From Globodera rostochiensis (lineage: Eukaryota; Nematoda; Chromadorea; Rhabditida; Heteroderidae): DNA of 64,000 bases. How positions within the stretch are numbered: the stretch's first letter is position 1; every line of letters begins with the position of its first letter. Made by a program: the position numbers and the translations under genes. The notes beneath the pieces were generated by a model. That model ran no database searches and had not been told where the DNA came from. It was given only the letters and a program-made list of their open reading frames with translations. Below, one piece after another: positions 32,206 to 43,576 of the stretch. The stretch lies in NCBI GenBank assembly GCA_018350325.1, contig JAEVLN010000007.1, positions 91,688-155,687 of the forward strand, written 5' to 3'.

Positions 32206-35200
32206 TCAGAATTTGTATTCAAAGTTCGGTCCAAAGTTTGCTTCAATTTTGTCGCCAGAGGGATACAACGTAACAGACGGGTACAAATCGGCGGCAAAAG
32301 AAACAAATAAATTGGCAGGGTCTGAAAAAACAAAAAATAAGACAAAACAATTTAGTGTACCTCAGGCATGTCCATGAATACAAATTTTTAAATCCGTGTC
32401 CGGATATATCCGTGCCTTTTGTATCCGTATCCGTTTGTATCGGTCTGATTTTTAGAAATTCATATCCGTTATCCGGATACCCGCGTATATACAGTGGATA
32501 TATCCGGATAACTGGGTTTTTTCATATCCGTATCCATCCGTGTCCGTACCCTTTTTTGAAATTCCGTGTCCGTCCGTATCCGGATATATCCGCTAATATC
32601 CGGATATCCGTGGGCATGCCTAGTGTACCCCTTATTTCTTAGAAATCAAATTTGCCCTTAATTTTTTTGTGCATTTTTCTTTCTCACCCAAACGCTGTCC
32701 ATTTTTTGTGTAAAATATTTGGCGTGTTGCCAAATTGACGCCGCAGCCGACAACGTCGCCGACACCAAATTTGGGCTTTCCTTCGATGTACGGACGTCCA
32801 TTCCAATGGGAACATCCGGCAACCTCGTGGCCCCAACAAATGCCACTGCTTTCGTATGCATAAGTGCCTTTGTAATATCCAATACAGTTGTACATCCGCA
32901 TTTCTTTGATCCCAAGACCAATGAAAATACCGCTAAATATGTATAATAATATTTTAGATCACATTAATTGGGTTAAAATATTTAAGTGTTACCGTTCTTC
33001 CTCTAATATTTTCACTTCGTAGTAAAAAATGCCGGAATTCCCTTTCGGAATTGGCCGTTCAGCGAGGACAGAGAACCACCCTAAAAAGTAAGTTTGCCTA
33101 ATTCAAAAAAATGGTGTATCCATTTTATAATATATAAACTTTTTAATCAAATCCGAACAGAATAAATATTTACCCCTTTTAATCTGTCCAGTAAATTGGA
33201 CAATCAATTGTTCGGGCTCAGAGAGCGTGAGGTCCCAGTGGCATTCAGCGGAATCCCATCGGTTTTGTTGTGGAATTAGTCCTGAAAAAACAAATTATAT
33301 AATTTTTTACAAAATATTAAAGCTCAAACTAGGGATGCAACCTCCGTCCCCGACCCCGCAAATTTGGCAATTTTTAGAAGGATTTCCCCGAACCCCGACC
33401 CCGTCCGATTTGGGTAACCTAAACCCCGACAGTCCCGCCACCAAAAAACCCCGACCCCGACAGTCCCACCACCAAAAAACCCCGACAGACCCACCACCAA
33501 AAAACCCCGACAGTTCCGCCACCAAAAAAACCCCGACAGTCGCGCCACCAAAAAACCCCGACCCCGACAGTCCCACCACCAAAAAAGCCCGACAGTCCCG
33601 CCACCAAAAAAACCCCGACCCCGACAGTCCCGCCACCAAAAAAACCCCGACCCCGACAGTCGCGCCACCAAAAAAACCCCGACCCCGTAATTCTCAATTC
33701 CGACGTCGGTGTTTCAGCCTAGCTCAAACTGATGCCTAAAAGACGGAGGGAATTTCTGAATTCTGAACAAATTTTCTGTTGAATTACCAGTTCCCAATTC
33801 GGCGATGACCATCGCTTGGACCGAATTTAGCGAGTTGTTCATTGCTCGCATTTCATTTTGTTGTTCTGTAAATTTACAAAAATGACATAAATCCACAAAG
33901 AAATTCAAAATACAATTTATATAACCCATTAACAGTACACTTACCTTTCATTTTAACAAAAAGATGAGTCGACGCGTCGATGTTCTGTTGCTGTTGTTTC
34001 TGATACTCTTCCATTTTGACGACCTTTTCCTGCAGAGCATTTTGCTGTCCCAATTCAGCGAATTTGTTAGCATTCGACAGTTTCTGCTCGTCCAATTCGG
34101 CGACAAGCATTACTTGGACCAAATTCAGCGACTCGTTTATTGCTCGTATTTCATTCCATTGCTCTGTAAATTTACAAAAATGACATAAATCCCAAAGAAA
34201 TTCAACACAAAACTTATTATTTTTTGTGCTATTTCGTAATTTTTTTTTGAATTTTGCAATAAAATTCGAATTTTGAATTCTTCTTGCCAAAACAAATTCA
34301 AGAAATTTAAAAAGCAATGAAAAAAATGCTTGAAAATAATTTGGCCATCTGTAGGGCGGCGATTTATATGGAAATCCATATTTTTTTTGCGCACTTGAAA
34401 TGGCTTCTAAATGCCATAAATAGTATTTTTAGCTTTGGTTGGAGCTTCTAGAGCACATTTTATAATCCATATTTTCCATATTTTTCCATATTTCGCGATT
34501 TTTATCCATATTTCGCCCTTTTTTTCAAAAATTCCTTAACAAAAATGCAATAAAAACGAAAAATACACCCCTAAGGATCGACTTTTTCAAAAATTTTCAA
34601 AAAATACACCCCTAAGGATCGACATATAAAAATTTTAATTTCTTTTATTACTTCAAGAAGAAAAAACTTGCCCATTTTTTGCTATATTAAAAAAAATTTT
34701 TATCCATATTTTGTCCATATTTCGTCCATATTTTGCAATTTTTCATCCATATTTTATGGCCATATTTCGACATTTTTATCCATATAAATCGCCGCCCTAG
34801 TCATCTGTCTTAAGATTTCTTCAAAATTTAAACAAAAATTCGAGAAATCTCATAAAGGACGAAAAAGAAAGACGTGTACCCCAAAAAGGACAACTCTTTA
34901 AAAAAAGGGACATTTCGGACCCCTGATTTATTAATACACTTTTACCATTCATTTTGAGTCGATTTTCCTTTTGCTCATCCAATCCACGGATCGCAAAAAT
35001 GAACAAAATAAACAAAACAATTAAGCCCACGATTCGATAAGGATCTAAATAAAAGTCCAGAAGGCTGGAGGAAAGTTTAAATATTCTTACCGCATCGCCA
35101 TGAATTTAAAATTGCATCCGACCGCTCAAGCTTGCCAATTTTGCCATCAATTTCCACTGTTCAAAATAAAATTTATTTGCCATTTTAATACACTTATACC

Positions 35201-36344
35201 ATTTTTTAAAAAGCATTAAAAACAAAACAATTCCTTCCCCTACCGTTTCCCTTTTGTGCTTCAGTGAACGCGTTAATGTTCTGTTGCTGTTTGTTCTGAT
35301 ACTTCTCCAATTCGGCAAATTTGTTAACATTCAACAGTTTTTGATCCTCCAGTTTGGCAACGACCATCGCTTGCGATTCATCCATTTTGCGCAGGAGTTC
35401 TTCCTGATCATTCTTTTGCTTGTGTTCCAAGTCGTTGATCGTCGTTTGCATTCGGGAATAATGATCAACTAAAGATGAAAATGAATAAGTCGGGGTGTCA
35501 ACACTAATTAAGAAACCCTACCATTTCTCTTTTGTGCTTCAGTCAACGCGTCGATGTTAAGTTGCTGTTCTTTCTGATACTGCTCCATCTTTGCACTCAG
35601 TTCTTCCTTTAGCTGATTTATTCCCTTTAATTTAAAATGTAAGGATAATGCTTAAAAATTGAGTTAGACACCGGCACTGTACTGGAAACTAACATTTTGG
35701 GACTGAAATTTGGTCCTGGACATGGCATAAACAACAGAATCTTTTTAAAGTTTAAACTTAAACCCACTTGATCAATCGCTGTACTCAGTGCTTTTTGATT
35801 AACTTTTTGTTGTTCAGCATTTGCCGTTTGCTTCTGCTCAAGTCCATTAATTATTTACAAATATATAAATTTAAATTTAAAAGGGAAATTGATCAAAAAC
35901 AAAACTCACTTCCAATTGATCGAGCTTTGTTTGCCCCTCCGCCTCCTCCTGATCAGCAGTGAATTCTTTATCATTGTTCAGCTCAATTTCGTCGTTTTGA
36001 CCGTGCAAAGTGTACACCGCATCTTTCATTTATGAAAATGACAAAAAATTAAATAAATATTAAGTTTGATTTTGTATTTAGCATTCATTTTTTTACCATT
36101 TCCATTTTGTGCCACCAAATCGAAACCGGAGCTCGAAATTGACGAATTGATCATTTGTTGGTGTTCCAATTGGACAATTCTGGCCCGTAAACGACGCAAT
36201 TCTTCGGACGGGTCCAAATTGGCGAAGGTTGGCCACAAATGTTCTGAAAGCATTGGCAATTATTTAATAAATATTAATAACATCAAATTTCTTACCCTGA
36301 TCAGCGGTTATGTCGCCATTGACAGATTCGGTCGAAATTGACAT
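32206..36344 (-). CDS. Coiled-coil/TM/SPRY protein, intact 14-exon gene
   Basis: Exons (descending): 36296-36344, 36097-36243, 35910-36022, 35768-35836, 35522-35624, 35244-35468, 35091-35156, 34946-35044, 33945-34163, 33788-33865, 33174-33281, 32993-33080, 32688-32932, 32206-32321. All have GT-AG borders and compatible phases: 1725 nt, 574 residues, start [20 protein letters not shown]. Order: coil with [17 protein letters not shown] (about 20-65), acidic stretch (70-103), coil (104-257), hydrophobic helix [14 protein letters not shown] (263-276), coil (290-389), SPRY (391-574: [57 protein letters not shown]). SPRY domains bind peptide motifs; cyst nematodes have expanded SPRY families including secreted SPRYSEC effectors. 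No N-terminal signal peptide here, so probably not a classical effector. Exons 1-10 lie in the palindrome left arm, exons 11-14 outside it. MITEs sit in introns 8, 10 and 13. Confidence 0.85.
32362..32621. mobile_element. hAT-like MITE, TATCCG family, in SPRY intron 13
   Basis: 260 bp of reiterated TATCCGTATCCGT words between perfect 8-bp (possibly 9-bp) target duplications AGTGTACC (32354-32361 and 32622-32629). Ends approximate AGGCATG / CATGCCT. It sits between exons 13 and 14 of the SPRY gene and does not disturb the splice sites. Confidence 0.85.
33331..33720. mobile_element. CCCCGAC-word element at palindrome edge
   Basis: A 390-bp insertion in SPRY-gene intron 10, flanked by the 10-bp duplication AGCTCAAACT (33321-33330 and 33721-33730). 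Its body is CCCCGACAGTCCCGCCACCA repeated about nine times. Ends AGGGATGCAACC / GGTGTTTCAGCCT are imperfectly inverted. A 10-bp duplication suits Mutator-like elements. The right arm of the palindrome keeps only about 10 bp of this element (61754-61763), so the arm boundary lies inside it. Confidence 0.75.
34351..34799. mobile_element. hAT-like MITE, TAGGGCGGCGAT family, left arm only
   Basis: Ends TAGGGCGGCGATTTATATGG / CCATATAAATCGCCGCCCTA. The flanking 8-mers GCCATCTG (34343-34350) and GTCATCTG (34800-34807) differ by one base. The right arm shows the empty site at about 61145-61155. Interior reiterates TCCATATTT words. Lies in intron 8 of the SPRY gene. Confidence 0.85.
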
Positions 36345-36534
36345 CCTTTTATTTACTACGAAATCTGTAAAATTTGTTTGATCAATTATTTAATGGAAAA
36401 CATAAAGCCAAATTTAAAAAAAAACAAAGAATTTTAGGCTTTTAAAATTAGCGAGAATTTAAAACAAAAGTTTTAAAAAAAAGACTATTTAGGTAACCGT
36501 TTTGAATGAACTTTATATTTATTTAAAGACTGAA

Positions 36535-36960
36535 AGTTGGGATTATCTTATACATATTTGAATGCACGTATCTTGGGCAAATGGTGACCTGAAAAGGGGG
36601 GATGGATGGGCACTTTGTTGTTGGAAAGAATGCATCTCCATAAATTTGAATGTTTTATTGCTCCCAGCAAATTGTTGACCCAGAGAATTGTGAGAAAAGA
36701 ATTCAAAAGTTACGGTTAATAAATGGCCTAAATTTTGGGAGTCGGGGGTTTTAACCCTAATTTTGATCATATGTACCTTAAACAGCATAAATTCAGCAAT
36801 TCCCCAATTAACATTTTGCTGGGAGCATTAAAACATTCAAATTTATGGAGATGCAATTCCCAACAACGAAAGTGCCCATCCATCCCCCCTTTTCAGGTCA
36901 CCAATTTGCCCAAAGAAACCTTCATTCAAATATGTATAAGATATTTATACATTTCATTAG
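36535..36960. repeat. Local inverted pair in left arm (mirror in right)
   Basis: 36540-36700 and 36810-36950 are inverted copies of GCCCATCCATCCCCCCTTTT...AACATTCAAATTTATGGAGA, making a hairpin around 100 bp. The right arm holds the same structure at about 58086-58511. A third, non-inverted copy is at 42905-43240. No coding potential is conserved. Confidence 0.75.
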
Positions 36961-37849
36961 GCATAAACATTATGCCATTTTTTGATCAAATTTTCTTAAG
37001 AAAAAGCTTAGTTTTGGAAGAAAGTGTTTGATTTTATAATATTTTCAGACTTTTTCAATGGAAAACCGGCCAAATTACAAAATTTTGACCAATTTTCTTA
37101 ACTAACCTTGTTAACCAGCTGTCTTATCTGTCCTTATCGATAGAAAATAAAAATTGACAATTTAAAGCGGTTTTTGAACCGGTTTAAATTTTTTTAAATT
37201 GACGAAAAAATGAATTTTTTAAACACCAGGCCCGATATGGAAAAAATCAGGCAATTAGGTCAGCGGCCTTATATCCGAATTTTGTTACTTAAAAGCAGGG
37301 GTTTCGATCTCTTTTTAAAATCAGCATCGAAGCATTAAAAAATCCTCATTTGATACATAAAATCCGCAAATTCGACATTTCTTTATTAAAACCACAAATT
37401 TTGCGTGCGTTTTTCAAAAATTTTTGGGCAATTGAGATTCTCGATCGAAATCTCGATCACTAAAACAAAATGTTTTAAAGTGAATATTTTTAAATCACTA
37501 AAAAATTAAAATAAAATTTCAAACAAAAGTGAATCGGGTCAAAGTATCGAGTTGGGGGGACCCCAAAATCTTTTTTTTGCGTTGATGTACTTTTTCAGAA
37601 AATTTTTGATGGCCACCCTCCTGTTTTAATATACCTATTTCTCTCTTCATTATTTCTTCGTTCTTATTTTGTCCTAATTTTTCGAATTTTGATTTATGAT
37701 TGATAACATTTTTGAAATTAACTTATTGTATGTTTAATTTTCTTTTTTGAATTTCAAAAATGTTAGTGCGATTAAGAAAATAGTGTTTAAAACATAAATG
37801 GTTTAGCTTGCTTCATCGGAACTCTAAAAATAATTGGATTTCCAACAAA

Positions 37850-39112
37850 ATGTCGGACAACACAAGCGACGAAGATCAGCAACAGCAAATGGAGGAAATG
37901 TGAGTTTATTTCCAAAAAGCTAAATAAAAAGCCATAAATTCCCAAATTTCAGTCATTTGTGCCGACGTTTGGCACGGAGTCTTCGCTTTTCTTGATCCTT
38001 TTGAACTCGGACAGAAAATGGCGCTGATCAGTGATCGATTGGACGCTTTGGTGGACGTCCATTTCAAGTCACGGGAATGGTTGTTGAGTTGGGTGTGCAT
38101 TCGTCGTGCAACTGACGGAAATGGAGCACAAATTGGCGTCAAACGCTCTGGTAAACGGTTTTGTGAACTGGTGCCAATTCCTCAAGGACCGCTACCAAGC
38201 AAAGTGATCGGCTTCGAATTCATTCAAATATGGTCGTTTCCGTCCAAACTTACAAAGTGTAAAATGTTTTTGAACTTTCAGTTACATCGGCCAAACCGTC
38301 ATCGAATTCCTCCAACGCATTCGCCGACTTTTCGACTTTTCCGGAACCGATGTTACAATTTGTACCTCCGACAACCAAAGCCGCTGCTGGGGAATTATTT
38401 GGCAAAATATTTGGCCTTTGGTCAATGGCAACATTTGTTGCTTATCTTTGGACTTCTCTCAATTTGACCATTTGCGACAAATCTCTCCGACCGTTCTTCG
38501 CGACTGCGCAAAGCTTCGATCGATCGGTTCCTCTGGGCTTTTCCCCGAATTTCCGGCCGAAGACAACGCCGGGGCTTCTTCTGACCAAGCTGTGGCCAAA
38601 TGGTTGATCACTCCCCGCGGGGATGGCCTTCCGAAGATGCTTCGCTGTGATTTTTGGGAGGGAATGGAAGGACTCAAAGGAGTAATTAATTGTTCATTTT
38701 ATAATCAAGAGAGTAATTATTCCCTTCCTTTGAGTCATTTGTCAACGCTTCGGAGCCAGCCAATTTCATCATCAGCATTTGGATTGATGACGCTGAACTT
38801 GTGCCATCTGAGCTGACGAACAATTGGACGGGGGAGCGATTGACATTGCGACGCCTCAACGAAGACAATTGGCTGTTGGTGCGTTGTCCAATTGTGCGAG
38901 AAGAGGACAAATGGACTAAATGGGAGAAGGAGACAATTGAACTCGATTGGGACTACCAGCAGGAGTGGAATCGCATCGACATTGACTTCAACGACACTGA
39001 CATCGGCGACGGGTAAGGGACTAAATGTCTCAAAATTCCTCTCCCTAATCTTATTTACAGTATCGTTGACGAAAACGAAGGTCCAAGTGAGCCGAAGAAG
39101 CCCAAGAAATGA
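37850..39112 (+). pseudogene. F-box-like gene, left-arm copy, frameshifted
   Basis: Same five-exon locus as the right-arm gene at 55932-57196. Exon 1 (37850-37899) and its GTGAGT donor are intact, but exon 2 opens CAG|TCATTTG where the right arm has CAG|TTTCATTTG: two bases are missing immediately after the acceptor. Normal splicing therefore shifts the frame before the F-box-like segment. All later exons remain open and nearly identical to the right copy, so the lesion is recent. An internal start at 38018 (MALISDRLDALVDVHFKSRE) would give a protein lacking the F-box-like part. Confidence 0.8.
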
Positions 39113-39289
39113 ATGGACGGAGAATGGAACGAATTTGATGGAAATTCAAACTGAAAAATCATTTAATTAAATTGTTGCTTTCCCTTTTGCTGTATGAATT
39201 TTGAAGCCGTTGTCGGTATTATTGTACTTATCTTTTGTATATGTTGACCAGCTGAAAATTGCCTGCTGGTGTTATGTATATGCAATCGA

Positions 39290-40680
39290 CGAGAAGAATT
39301 TAAAGGCACCATATTTCAAACAAGCCTTTATCTGCTGAAAGTGGTTCCAAATTCGACATCAACGAAACACTCAAAGAAGCGTTTAACAATGACCCCACCG
39401 AGTGCCATACCAGCACCGCCCCGCAGAACCGCTTTCGGTGTTGCCACCCCGCCGGACGCAGAATGTTCAGGAGGCACAGGACGCGTGCCTGCCCGTCCAT
39501 GCCCAACAGTTTCTCTTCAAACAAAAATTTGCACAGTATTTGCCCAGCTGGTACAAGGGCACTTAAATGTAATTATTATTGTTGAATAATTGGCCCGAAC
39601 CGCGCATAATTTACGCGTTAATTCGTTTTTGCAGAAACCTTCTCCTCCCCCCGCGGCGCATACCGCCGCTCCCGCTTCTCGCCCCGCCACCGCACCGCCA
39701 GGCGTCGTTTCCCCGCGCACAATATTACCAGTTGGAGGTGCTGAACTTTGAGCAAGTCCAGCAGCAAATGGAGAAGCGGGCGAATGAAATGTATAGTACC
39801 CCCAACATATTCTATCCCCCGGATACCGGGATAGCTCAAAAACACCCGAATACCGGTCCTGGATCCAGCATAATTTAGCTCTGTCATCGTTCAAGACCGA
39901 ATAATTTTTATCCAAAATTTTCCCATACCGGTTCCAGATTATCCCGTTTTTGTCCAACCCTACTTTTTAAGGATGATGAGGTCCTCTTTTGAATTTTGAA
40001 ACTTTCTTTTGAATTTTGAAACTAGGTATTTTTTTGATAAAAACTTAAACACTCAAAGAATTGAAAACCCAAATGGTTCAGAGAACGAATAAATGCACTA
40101 TTTGTTGGGCAATATTTTTAAATAAAAGATTAACAAATTTTTTGTAATTTAAAAATTAATTTTTTTTTGATTATTTAAACAAAAACTCACTGTGGCTAGG
40201 CGTTAAATAATGTTGAATTTGAAATTTTAAAGAAAAATTCAACTACCTATCTGTTCAGTATTATAATGTAATTGATTTTATTTGCAGGAATTTGTTCTAT
40301 CAGAAAAAATGGACAAAATTTAATGGTCAGACCATTGCCGGAGTTTGCTACTCTCAGAGAAAAAAAAAAACAGCCACACGTCATAACGTCGGTGTTGTTT
40401 TCAGTGCTTAAATATTTTTTTAAAATTAATTTAACATTATTTATTAAAATTTGTCTTTTTGTTAAACAATAAAAAAATTTTTTGTTTAAATTAACAATTT
40501 AATTGCCTAAAAATTTTTTAGAAAAGGCCAAGAATTGCATTTGGTGAACTAATTGCATTTGGTGAACTACAATGCCATGCCGACAAAAATGCGCATTTTC
40601 ATCGATTTGGACACTGTTGAATATTTTGCGGACGAAGGCCGATGGTCGGGAGCTTTGCCTTTAAAGGCATATTGATTGAT
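39290..40680 (+). pseudogene. Unrecognised multi-exon gene, left arm, 3' deletion
   Basis: Mirror of 54369-55760. Coding-like blocks in order: FDINETLKEAFNNDPTECHT (about 39350), QEAQDACLPVHAQQFLFKQK (about 39470), then 39634-39790 with QYYQLEVLNFEQVQQQMEKR. A phase-compatible junction leads into 40289-40360 (NLFYQKKWTKFNGQTIAGVC), then 40531-40650 with YNAMPTKMRIFIDLDTVEYF. Here the sequence after GAAGGCCGATGGTCGGGAG jumps directly to TTTGCCTTTAAAGGC. About 115 bp present in the right arm, including the exon end and its GTAAGT donor, are gone. The gene is therefore broken on this side. Confidence 0.5.
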
Positions 40681-40781
40681 CTAGGGCCTGATCAATTGGG
40701 TTAATGGGTTTGAGGATTTTTTTGATTTCCAGATTTATCCCGAACGATTGTTTTCTTTTGTTTTTTCTTCGTCCAAGCCCT

Positions 40782-42057
40782 TCAAGCCTTCTCGATTAGC
40801 CCGGGAATTGGACTTTGTGCCTTTCCATCAGCTGCACAATCCAACAACGACGCAGCCTCCGAGGTGCCGTCGTCCATTTCAAATGACTTCCCATCAGCGG
40901 CACCATCCAACAACGACGCAGCCTCCGAGGTGCCGTCGTCCATTTCAAATGACTTCCCATCAGCGGCACCATCCAACAACGACGCATCCTCCGAGCTGTC
41001 GTCGTCCTCCGGAAGAAATGGATTCGGCTTCTCGGCGCGGCAGTACGTGCAATTTGGCCTGAAAAATGGATTAAGGGATTAATAAAGAGAAAAAGGTTAC
41101 TCACAAACTGCAGAATCTTTTCGCCTGAGACGGAAGTTCGAAGAAGCTGAAAGGAATGGCGCTGATTAAAGCAATTATTGATCAAAAAATAAACTCACCG
41201 ATTGGGAAAGGGCACCGCAGGCGTAGAAGCATCCCTCAAGGGGTTAAACACTCATTAACTTTGAATAAAGCCCCGGAATTTACTCCAATTTGGCCTTTTC
41301 CGCTTTGTCTGGACAATCCGAACTTTGTTCCGTCGGTGCGGGGCACTTCTTCGAGGCGACGGTTGATGAGATGGAATTGAAAAAAATATTACCAATAGAG
41401 AAAATAAAATTATAAAAGAAATCAAAATTTTAGAAACTTGAACAAAAATATACACAAATAATTAATTCATTTTTAAAACGTTCAATTACCTAAAAAAACA
41501 CCACCCGGTTCTCAGCCTTTTATTAAAAACATGCGATAAAATCTTATTCGTGACTTTTTAACGGGGAATTTAATGATAAACGGTTGATGCTCCCTAGTTT
41601 CGATTTGACAAATTTCCTTAGAACCCGGACGATCAAGATTCTCGACGAAAATTTCCCGATATTTTTTGAGACATTTTGGTGTTTTTTCAGTGATCTCGAT
41701 CGAAATAACGAGTCCGGCTCTATTTCTGGCGAACGCTCTAATGATCTTGTGAATATTTCAAAGAATATTTTATTAAAATACATTATTTTATTAAATAATT
41801 TTTTTAAATTCCCTTTGAAAATTGTTTGATTGGGTTTTGCGTTAAAAAAATGTTTCCGTTTTTTCAAAATCCAACCGTTTGTTTGAGACCATCATCGAAT
41901 CTTTGCCCTTTTTACGAAATTCTTACTCAAATTCTTGGTGTACGTCTGCATACGGACCAGTGACCGTCAAATTCTTATCCTCTTCACGAATGTTAACGAA
42001 TTTGTCCGTGACGCGAACATCCTCCTCAAAAATTTCTTCAATTGCACGCTGCGCCAT
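40782..42057 (-). CDS. EEDVRV/Cys-pair repeat protein, left-arm copy
   Basis: Mirror of the right-arm gene 52316-53591 with the same exon borders. The only coding differences noticed are single substitutions, for example LLDCAADGK instead of LLDGAADGK in the last repeat. See the right-arm entry for structure. No disabling change was found, so both copies may be active. Confidence 0.5.
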
Positions 42058-42139
42058 TTTCGCTAAAAATCAGAATTCTGGTTGCATTAAAAAAAAATCA
42101 GAAAACAGAACTCAGGTGCCCAAAACGACCACAAATTCT

Positions 42140-43576
42140 TGTTAACAACAGCTTTAAAATACGGTAATTTTTTGAAGCTTTATAGGAATGGGAGAGGCCC
42201 GACGATGCCGACAGAATAATTGAAAAGTTATTTAGACTCAGCTTGATAAGCTAAGTCTAACAAAAAAAAGTTTGTTGAGTTCTGATCAAAAGTGATCAAG
42301 CTACGGTATTTTATTTTAAGCAAAAATTCAAAAAAATTAAATTTTAAATTTTTTAAAATAAATTTTATATAATTAGATTCAGCTTAAAAAGCTGAACTAA
42401 ATAAAAAAAAAGTTTATTCGATTCTGATCAGAATTAATCAAAATATGGTTCATTGAATTTTGAAAAATAAATGCTACGAAATAGTGTGGAAAAGTGAGAG
42501 ATAGTTGATAGAGAAAGATGAGTAAGGTTAGAGCCTTTTGCAGTAGTTATAAAACATTTTTGTTGGTGAAATGTTAAGGGGAGAGCAAATTAACGAAAAT
42601 TAATAAAAAATTAAAATAAGTAAATAATTATGAAAATCCCTTAAAGGGCTTCTCGGGCCCCGTAAAGGGCTTGCCCGCCTCAAATTCGTGATCGGCTTCG
42701 GGAATAGCTTTTGCCCGGCTTCGGATAGGGCTTGCCCGCCCTGAGATGGCTTGCCGCCCAGGAACGTGCCCATACTTTGATTACATTAAATAAAAATCAA
42801 ATCAAATAAATTGAAATAAAAAAAGAAGAACCCTAGGAACAGAAGCCAAAGGCAAAGCCCCCCCCCCCTATATTTTCCGGTTTCACCCCCCGCAGGCGTC
42901 TAGTTTAATGGAACAGATAAAGCCAAATTTAAAACAAAGAATTTTAGGCATTTAAAATAAGCGAGATTTAAAAAAAACAAACGTTTAAAAAAAGAATCTT
43001 TAGGTAACCGTTTTGAATGAACTTATATTTATTTAAAGACTGAAAGTTGGGATTATCTATACATATTTGAATGCATGTTTCTTTGGGCAAATTGGTGACC
43101 TGAAAGGGGGGGGGGAGGGATGGGCACTTTCGTTGTTGGGAATTGCATCTCCATAAATTTGAATGTTTTATTGTTCCCAGCAAAATGTTGACCCAGAGAA
43201 TTGTGAGAAAAAATTCAAAAGTTACGGTTAATAAATTCAAATTCATAAATATGTAGTTAATTATTTTCTGAGTGAATAAATGCGTTTTTATAAAAATCTG
43301 TCCTTAATTCTGCTGAATTTAGTTATTATGTAGCATATTTTTTTCAGCGCCGACCGCCGACATTTTTCTTTTTAGAAATTTTACCATTTTTATTACGAAA
43401 ATGGCACTTTTGAGCTTCTTGATAATTAAGATAAAAGCAACTTTCTGAAACTGTAAAACAATAAACTTTGTAAAAAATTTAATAAGTTTATTGGTAAAGG
43501 TCCCCTCCCGCAGGAATTTGCCATTTTTACGATTTTTTCATTGAGCATTATTTTGAGCGTACCAAACTTTTGTCTG
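42140..43576. other. Palindrome spacer between left arm and satellite
   Basis: Not mirrored on the right, where only 53 bp separate arm and array. Contains AT-rich DNA, a GGGCTTGCCCGCC word block (42640-42780), and a further copy (42905-43240) of the element at 36395-36725. No gene recognised. Confidence 0.65.

Larger units (their letters stand above)
33711..42139. repeat. Giant palindrome, left arm
   Basis: Inverted near-identical copy of 52234-61763. Mirror coordinates add up to 94373 in the inner part, about 95034-95058 in the middle and 95474 at the outer edge; each change of sum is explained by an insertion or deletion in one arm. By eye identity outside indels is about 98-99 percent. 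Contents: exons 1-10 of the SPRY gene, an F-box-like pseudogene, an unrecognised gene and the EEDVRV/Cys gene. Confidence 0.95.

Noticed and set aside
32635..32691. SPRY gene ending at LRANLISKK with a truncated domain
   Set aside because: A GTGAGA donor after QRLG joins in phase to 32206-32321, which restores the normal SPRY end ([12 protein letters not shown] ... IEANFG).
33350..33690. Pro-Asp repeat protein frames on both strands
   Set aside because: They are frames through the CCCCGAC-word insertion in SPRY intron 10, between in-phase exons 10 and 11.
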